Origin: Candidatus Segatella intestinihominis
GTDB lineage: Bacteria; Bacteroidota; Bacteroidia; Bacteroidales; Bacteroidaceae
Length of the DNA: 64,000 bases
Reading direction: 5' to 3'
NCBI GenBank assembly: GCA_900548535.1
Contig: URLG01000003.1
Coordinates: 1 to 64,000, forward strand
The notes beneath the pieces were generated by a model. The model made no database searches and was not told the origin of the DNA. It was given only the letters and a program-made list of their open reading frames with translations. The position numbers and the translations under genes are program-made. This document shows, piece after piece, positions 61,001 through 64,000 of this stretch; positions within the stretch are counted from its first letter, which is position 1, and every line of letters starts with the position of its first letter.

Positions 61001-62472
61001 GCCACCGCCAGCTTACCGTCATCGGTAGCCATATATTTGCCAGGGAAGGAACCATAGAGCTGGTTCATCTCCTTGATCATCTTCTTAGACAAAGCCTTCT
61101 GAGTCCATCCGGCAAACTGCTGGGCGGTAACCAGGGCTGGATGTCCAGACTTCAGGAACTGGGTATAAGCACCCTCGGCATAGGTTCCGAAGACGGCACC
61201 CTGAGCCTGGATCATCTTTGCCAGTTCCTGAGGATTGGCTGGCAACTTGCCTACATTATATCCCTCATTCTTCAAGCGAACCAGGAGATTGTAGAGCGAT
61301 GGAACCACTTCCATTCCCGAAGCAGTAAGTGCATTCTGACCCGGACCCTTGAAGTAGAAGATGGCGATGCGCTTGCTGCTGTTCTTCTTGTTCTTCAGAT
61401 TCACATAGCCCTGCACGCTCTCCACGAAACTCTCCATTCTGTCTGGGATGCCGTAAACCTCCTGCAAGCCCTCCTTGTTGATGCGCTGTCCGAAAACCAC
61501 GTATGGACGGATGGCACCATCAATCTCCGGAGTCACGATGCTCTGCGACATGAAGCCGCCGTTCATTCCCTGCTTGTCGTTCTCCCAATCGGTGGTCAAA
61601 CGGTTGATATTAAGAGGTGAGAACAGAGGAATATTCTTCTGCTTCAGGAACTCAACGAAGTAATCGCCCAGTCTGCCATGCGCCATATTTACTACAGCAT
61701 TCACCTGAATACTGTCGGCATGATGACCGGCGATAAAGCTCTGCAGCTGGTTGATGCGATACACCATGAATCCCTTCTTCTCGAAAGCCTTCTCCATATC
61801 TGGAGCAGCACCCATAAAACCAGTGAGCATGATGGTAGGAGCACCTTTCTTATATAATCCGTTCTTTGCCAGGAAGGCATTGTACTCGCGGATGCTGTTG
61901 AAACCTAGTTCATCGCCCTTCTCATCTTTCGGGTCGAAATGAGTCAGGAGATAGTTTGGTCGCTCATCCACACGTTCCGGTTCTGGAGCCATGAACTTCT
62001 TTCCGTCGATAAACTTGCGGATGTAAGCGAGCATGCTGTGATAATTCTTCTTGCTGCCATTCTCGATGTACTGCATCAGATAATCTGCATCAAAGTTATC
62101 TACTGATACGATATTGTTGGCAGGGTTGGTAGCAGCATGAGTCAGGGTCGGCACCTTGTAGGAAGCCTCTTCCAACTGCTTGCGCTGGTTCTCGTCAATT
62201 CGGAGTCCCATACCATTCACGATAATCATATCGTAATCATCCAGATGATCGAAATCATCGGTTGTGATCTCACTCAGTTTAATCATCGCATTGTCGTTGG
62301 CATGCGAAATCTGTCCCAGCGCAATAGCCTGATAGTTGAGGAAAGCGATGCGGGTAGTACCCACCCAGGCAGAGTAAGCCTTCGCCAAACCTCCCAAAAC
62401 GATCACAGCCAATAAGGCCAGGAAGATGTGTTTCTTTTTAATCTTTCTGATTTTTCCTAATCCTTTTTTCAT
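58084..62472 (-). CDS. hmuS: CobN/Mg-chelatase-H-like protein, HmuS heme dechelatase type
   Basis: 1462 residues from the ATG at 62472 (MKKGLGKIRKIKKKHIFLAL). The frame extends to 62517, but a -7 box at 62494-62502 lies after that start. A membrane anchor is at each end: about 13-31, and VVSGIVVAAIVVVAIVLLLV near the C-terminus. Between them is a CobN/BchH-type chelatase body with LIHFGTHGSLEYTPRKQ near 544-560. The lack of cobalamin genes and the presence of a TonB receptor, ExbB-like and DUF2149 genes point to HmuS, which is reported to remove iron from heme in anaerobic Bacteroidota. Its anchoring suggests the body works at the periplasmic face. Confidence 0.85.
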   Translation of the reverse strand: MKKGLGKIRKIKKKHIFLALLAVIVLGGLAKAYSAWVGTTRIAFLNYQAIALGQISHANDNAMIKLSEITTDDFDHLDDYDMIIVNGMGLRIDENQRKQLEEASYKVPTLTHAATNPANNIVSVDNFDADYLMQYIENGSKKNYHSMLAYIRKFIDGKKFMAPEPERVDERPNYLLTHFDPKDEKGDELGFNSIREYNAFLAKNGLYKKGAPTIMLTGFMGAAPDMEKAFEKKGFMVYRINQLQSFIAGHHADSIQVNAVVNMAHGRLGDYFVEFLKQKNIPLFSPLNINRLTTDWENDKQGMNGGFMSQSIVTPEIDGAIRPYVVFGQRINKEGLQEVYGIPDRMESFVESVQGYVNLKNKKNSSKRIAIFYFKGPGQNALTASGMEVVPSLYNLLVRLKNEGYNVGKLPANPQELAKMIQAQGAVFGTYAEGAYTQFLKSGHPALVTAQQFAGWTQKALSKKMIKEMNQLYGSFPGKYMATDDGKLAVARLQFGNVALLPQVMAGVGGDSFKIVHGTDQAPPYTYVASYLWARYGFHADALIHFGTHGSLEYTPRKQVALDSNDWSDRLIGTLPHLYIYTISNVGEAMIAKRRTYAQTQSYLTPPFKESELRQTYKQLSDAIQSYEKKASTEQSLKVKALTVKMGIARELGLDAKQMNKPYSADEIARVENFAEELANEKITGKLYTLGVPYDNDDVRTSVYAMATDPIAYGMLAVDKLKGRAQEGVEKHKQLFDRLYLSKARNTVTQLLGSASVSDEYICRYVGITPAELQMARKVEAMQAAPDPIQMMMQMADQMGGAKEAKPKKVDHRTVSELRAAKVSHKKKIPQMSREAFEKMEQTGRFPDKMMEAIKKGQKWYQEGLKKVKMAKAGKGKASQKSSKDKGMMMSKAPKYTRQQIHLAQAITTVEHALQNVGKYSEALRQSPLNEMSSLMNALNGGFTAPSPGGDLIVNPNTLPTGRNLFSINVENTPSEDAWEKAKELCDNTIKMYCERHKGEYPRKVSYTLWSSEFIETEGATIAQILYMLGVEPVRDAFGRVTDLRLIPSKQLGRPRIDVVVQTSGQLRDLAASRLFLINKAIEMAANAKGDKYDNLVKAGVTESERVLVEKGMSPKEAREVSMYRVFGGVNGNYGTGIQEMVTAGDRWDKESQIAEVYMNNMGAYYGDEKNWETVRKAAFEAALTRTDVVVQPRQSNTWGALSLDHVYEFMGGMNLAVRNVTGKDPDAYLADYRNHNNMRMQEVKEALGVESRTTLFNPAYIKEKMKGGASSADGFAELVKNTYGWNVMKPKAIDKEMWDEIYNVYVKDKYHLGTKEYFDKQNPAALMEMTAVMMESARKGMWKATPQQLKDIAQLHTETVNKYKPSCSGFVCNNAKLRDYIASKSDAASAKEYQQNVEQIRDAEAASKSNDKGMVMKKETLSDEAQKTTTVVSGIVVAAIVVVAIVLLLVLVRRRRKQSEE

Positions 62473-62493
62473 ATCTATTCCTTTTTTCGGGCT

Positions 62494-62502
62494 GCAAAGG
62501 TA
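62494..62502 (-). promoter_or_regulatory. -7 box for hmuS
   Basis: TACCTTTGC on the minus strand, 21 bp upstream of the chosen hmuS ATG and 4 bp past the DUF2023 stop. It allows hmuS to be read separately from flavodoxin. Confidence 0.6.
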
Positions 62503-62506
62503 AGGC

Positions 62507-62713
62507 TTACTTACCAAAGAAGAGATTCAGACGGTCGTTGCCAACCGGCTGGATGATATAATCAATGTTCTGACGCTCTAATCTAGTTATGGCAAAAGAC
62601 TCATATTTCTTGTTGAAGGTGTAGAGCACCAGGCGACGCATGCCCTTCTTATATTCATATATATGATTCATCAGAACCTTCAAATCTACTGGTGTTGCGA
62701 TTTCCTGCTGCAT
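62507..62713 (-). CDS. DUF2023 family protein
   Basis: 68 residues, MQQEIATPVDLKVLMNHIYE through YIIQPVGNDRLNLFFGK. It matches the small DUF2023 family, a compact alpha/beta protein usually encoded next to flavodoxin in Bacteroidota, as here (81 bp after it). It has Arg/Lys-rich central strands (KKGMRRLVLYTFNKKYESFAI). A role linked to flavodoxin or iron limitation is inferred from neighbours only. Confidence 0.8.
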   Translation of the reverse strand: MQQEIATPVDLKVLMNHIYEYKKGMRRLVLYTFNKKYESFAITRLERQNIDYIIQPVGNDRLNLFFGK

Positions 62714-62794
62714 ACTATCCGAATTTATCTGTTTTTAAACCAAGAATCAGAGAATGCCGTCATTCTCCAATTCTTGAAAAATATTTTTGTAAAA

Positions 62795-63289
62795 TTATAA
62801 CGCTGGCTTGATGGCCTCGAGCCAGGCATCGATGCGCTCCTCTGTCTTGTCGTCCTCGTTCACCTCGTCGAGTGCGAGTCCCAGGAACTTGTCGCCATCA
62901 ATTGCCTCACTGTCATCATAGGTGTATCCGTCTGTAGAAACACCAGGCAATACGGTAGCACCAGCCTCAACGGCAGCATCGTAGAGTTCCTTCATGCCGC
63001 CGCAGAATGTATCAGGGTAAGACTCGCTGTCGCCACAACCAAACAGGGCAACAGTTTTGCCAGCCAAGCCGGCACTCTTCAATGTCTTCACGCCATCATA
63101 CCAGTCATCCTGCATCTCTCCGGCACCCCATGTAGAAGTACCGAGAAGAAGATTCTCATGACTTGCGATAGTAGCGTCATCGATGTTAGCTACATCTACA
63201 GCTTCCACGCCCAACTTAGAGGCGATGGTTTCGGCAATCGACTGGCATGAGCCAGTAGAAGAGCCATAAATTACGATTGTTGTTTTCAT
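62795..63289 (-). CDS. fldA: Flavodoxin
   Basis: A 164-residue long-chain flavodoxin, an FMN protein that carries one electron at low potential and replaces ferredoxin when iron is short. The phosphate loop is IYGSSTGSCQSIAE (about 7-20). The isoalloxazine loops are TSTWGAGEMQDDW (near 51-63) and FGCGDSESYPDTFC (near 83-96). It is first in a minus-strand series with DUF2023 and hmuS. Being next to a heme dechelatase suggests it could supply electrons for metal removal. Confidence 0.93.
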   Translation of the reverse strand: MKTTIVIYGSSTGSCQSIAETIASKLGVEAVDVANIDDATIASHENLLLGTSTWGAGEMQDDWYDGVKTLKSAGLAGKTVALFGCGDSESYPDTFCGGMKELYDAAVEAGATVLPGVSTDGYTYDDSEAIDGDKFLGLALDEVNEDDKTEERIDAWLEAIKPAL

Positions 63290-63326
63290 TTGTCTATCTT
63301 ACTTTTAGTTACATTTATTTTCGGGT

Positions 63327-63335
63327 GCAAAGATA
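63327..63335 (-). promoter_or_regulatory. -7 box for flavodoxin, with an overlapping dyad upstream
   Basis: TATCTTTGC on the minus strand, 38 bp before the start. CCATCAT (63346-63352) and ATGATGG (63368-63374) form an inverted repeat over the -33 region and could be an operator, perhaps for an iron regulator. Confidence 0.55.
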
Positions 63336-63396
63336 CATCCTTTTTCCATCATCTGCAATACCTAAAAATGATGGTTTCGCAGAAATACCTAAATAT

Positions 63397-63432
63397 GGGG
63401 ATAGATATAGGGATGGATATGGGGATAGGAGA
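63397..63432. repeat. 12-bp tandem repeat, three units
   Basis: GGGGATAGATAT, AGGGATGGATAT, GGGGATAGGAGA in the flavodoxin-LysR gap. About 10 bp later, TAGGATGATTtatacTAAAA (63440) and TAGGATGATTcacccTAAAA (63481) form a second repeat pair 41 bp apart. Confidence 0.6.
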
Positions 63433-63528
63433 AAAGTTCTAGGATGATTTATACTAAAACTTTCTAAAATCTTCTACTTTTAGGATGATTCACCCTAAAA
63501 AATAGTATCTTTGTACCCAAAATAAAAA

Positions 63529-63676
63529 ACATAGCTACTACAGTCTCATCAAGCCCGAACCGGAGTATTACTCTTATTGGAATACCCGGGTTCAAGGATT
63601 AACCCTGGAAGATACGCTGAATGCAGATGTCTTCCCGAAGGTATGGGCAGAGATGATAGCCAGAGAGCTGTTATAA
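63529..63676 (+). pseudogene. Fragment of a DnaQ-like 3'-5' exonuclease
   Basis: The plus frame reads SYYSLIKPEPEYYSYWNTRV then QGLTLEDTLNADVFPKVWAE and stops at TAA 63674-63676. This resembles the segment after the DxE strand of DnaQ/epsilon-type exonucleases in Bacteroidota. The catalytic start and the whole C-terminal half are missing, so it is a remnant. A -7 box, TATCTTTG, at 63506-63513 still lies in front of it. Confidence 0.55.
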
Positions 63677-63691
63677 ATAACCACCAAGTTA

Positions 63692-63720
63692 CGCTCATTT
63701 GCATTATCTTTGCATAAGAT
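63692..63720 (+). promoter_or_regulatory. Promoter repeat for the LysR gene, shared with nhaC
   Basis: It contains the -7 box TATCTTTGC (63705-63713). The first 23 bases equal 1527-1549 exactly, and after one mismatch the next five match too (28 of 29). Confidence 0.65.
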
Positions 63721-63777
63721 TTGAATTACTGGGTATAATATTGACGAGGATTTTTGAAAATAACAAAGGAACATACA

Positions 63778-64000
63778 ATGATAGATACAAGACTGAAAGT
63801 TTTCAGAAGTGTGGCTACACTCCTGAGTTTCACTAAGGCTGCCAACGAACTATTCATCAGTCAGCCTGCCATCAGCAAGCACATACAAGAGCTTGAAAAG
63901 GAATATGGGGTGCAACTGTTCGACAGAATCGGCAATCGCATCCAGCTCACCCGTGCCGGACAACTTATGCTTGACCATGCCTGCAAGATTATCGATGCCT
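63778..64000 (+). CDS. LysR-family transcriptional regulator, N-terminal part (cut by window edge)
   Basis: Starts at the ATG 63778, MIDTRLKVFRSVATLLSFTK, and stays open for 74 codons to the right edge. It is the winged helix-turn-helix of LysR regulators: SFTKAANELFISQPAISKHI (about 17-36) is the DNA-binding unit, followed by VQLFDRIGNRIQLTRAG. The effector domain is outside the window, so the regulated pathway cannot be read. It is divergent from flavodoxin but separated by the exonuclease remnant. The promoter repeat at 63692-63720 precedes it. Confidence 0.88.
   Translation, partial: MIDTRLKVFRSVATLLSFTKAANELFISQPAISKHIQELEKEYGVQLFDRIGNRIQLTRAGQLMLDHACKIIDA

Noticed and set aside
58084..62472. 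CobN of cobalamin synthesis
   Set aside because: It has membrane anchors at both ends, no cobS/cobT or other cobalamin genes nearby, and heme-uptake neighbours; HmuS fits better.
63585..63605. CCCGGGTTCAAGGATT resembling a tRNA T-arm
   Set aside because: No matching acceptor stem or anticodon arm; the bases belong to the exonuclease remnant.

Overview
The window looks like a chromosomal segment of a gut Bacteroidota, most probably Prevotella/Segatella (S. copri-like). The evidence is repeated Bacteroidota -7 promoter boxes (TAnnTTTGC, about 20 copies upstream of genes), few Shine-Dalgarno sites, a type III glutamine synthetase, SprA of the type 9 secretion system (T9SS), BspA-like leucine-rich repeats, an Hmu-type heme locus and meso-diaminopimelate dehydrogenase. 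The species is inferred, not proven.

Layout. 1-9.8 kb is mostly housekeeping: the 3' end of glutamine synthetase III, a YjbQ-family gene, a His/Arg-rich 31-codon small ORF ahead of an NhaC-family antiporter, rubrerythrin, then a minus-strand run (PH-domain protein, dacB, mscS, mutY) divergent from nadB. 9.9-20 kb holds an AAA/PD-(D/E)XK ATPase, the very large sprA and ruvA. 20.4-28.9 kb is more accessory and AT-rich: ddh, an AAA_14/DUF4143-type ATPase between two near-identical terminators, a secreted InlB-repeat protein, a BspA-like LRR gene split by a frameshift, a rod-shaped candidate RNA (6S-like), and a long gene-free stretch carrying a 22/23-bp periodic array and a Fic remnant. 28.9-37.7 kb is metabolic (cysteine desulfidase, C1B peptidase, dxs, trkA-trkH, manA). 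37.8-45.9 kb is a defence-type block: a 1646-residue type ISP restriction-modification enzyme with RhuM, convergent with an AAA ATPase plus DUF4435/TOPRIM pair that resembles PARIS. 46-51.4 kb holds an EamA transporter, a lactate permease and metY-cysK. 51.4-63.3 kb holds a lipoprotein and a heme/iron acquisition block: flavodoxin, DUF2023, a CobN-like HmuS, HmuT/U/V-like inner-membrane proteins, a calycin-like lipoprotein and a TonB-dependent receptor. A LysR gene runs off the right edge.

How the genes work together. The heme block would bind and import a tetrapyrrole through the receptor with energy from an ExbB-like module, remove the metal with HmuS and perhaps use flavodoxin as reductant. 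SprA would export the nearby proteins that end in T9SS-like tails. The restriction enzyme and the PARIS-like pair could form a layered phage defence. MetY and CysK both fix sulfide, while the cysteine desulfidase releases it.

The most unusual signal is not a gene. Intergenic DNA here carries two families of short-period repeats. The first is heptanucleotide arrays at ten or more gene ends, which supply stop codons or create false N-terminal extensions. The second is degenerate tandem arrays with strict 21-, 22- or 23-bp periods, about two helical turns, at five places. Palindromic elements are added to these. No CRISPR array, tRNA or rRNA was seen.
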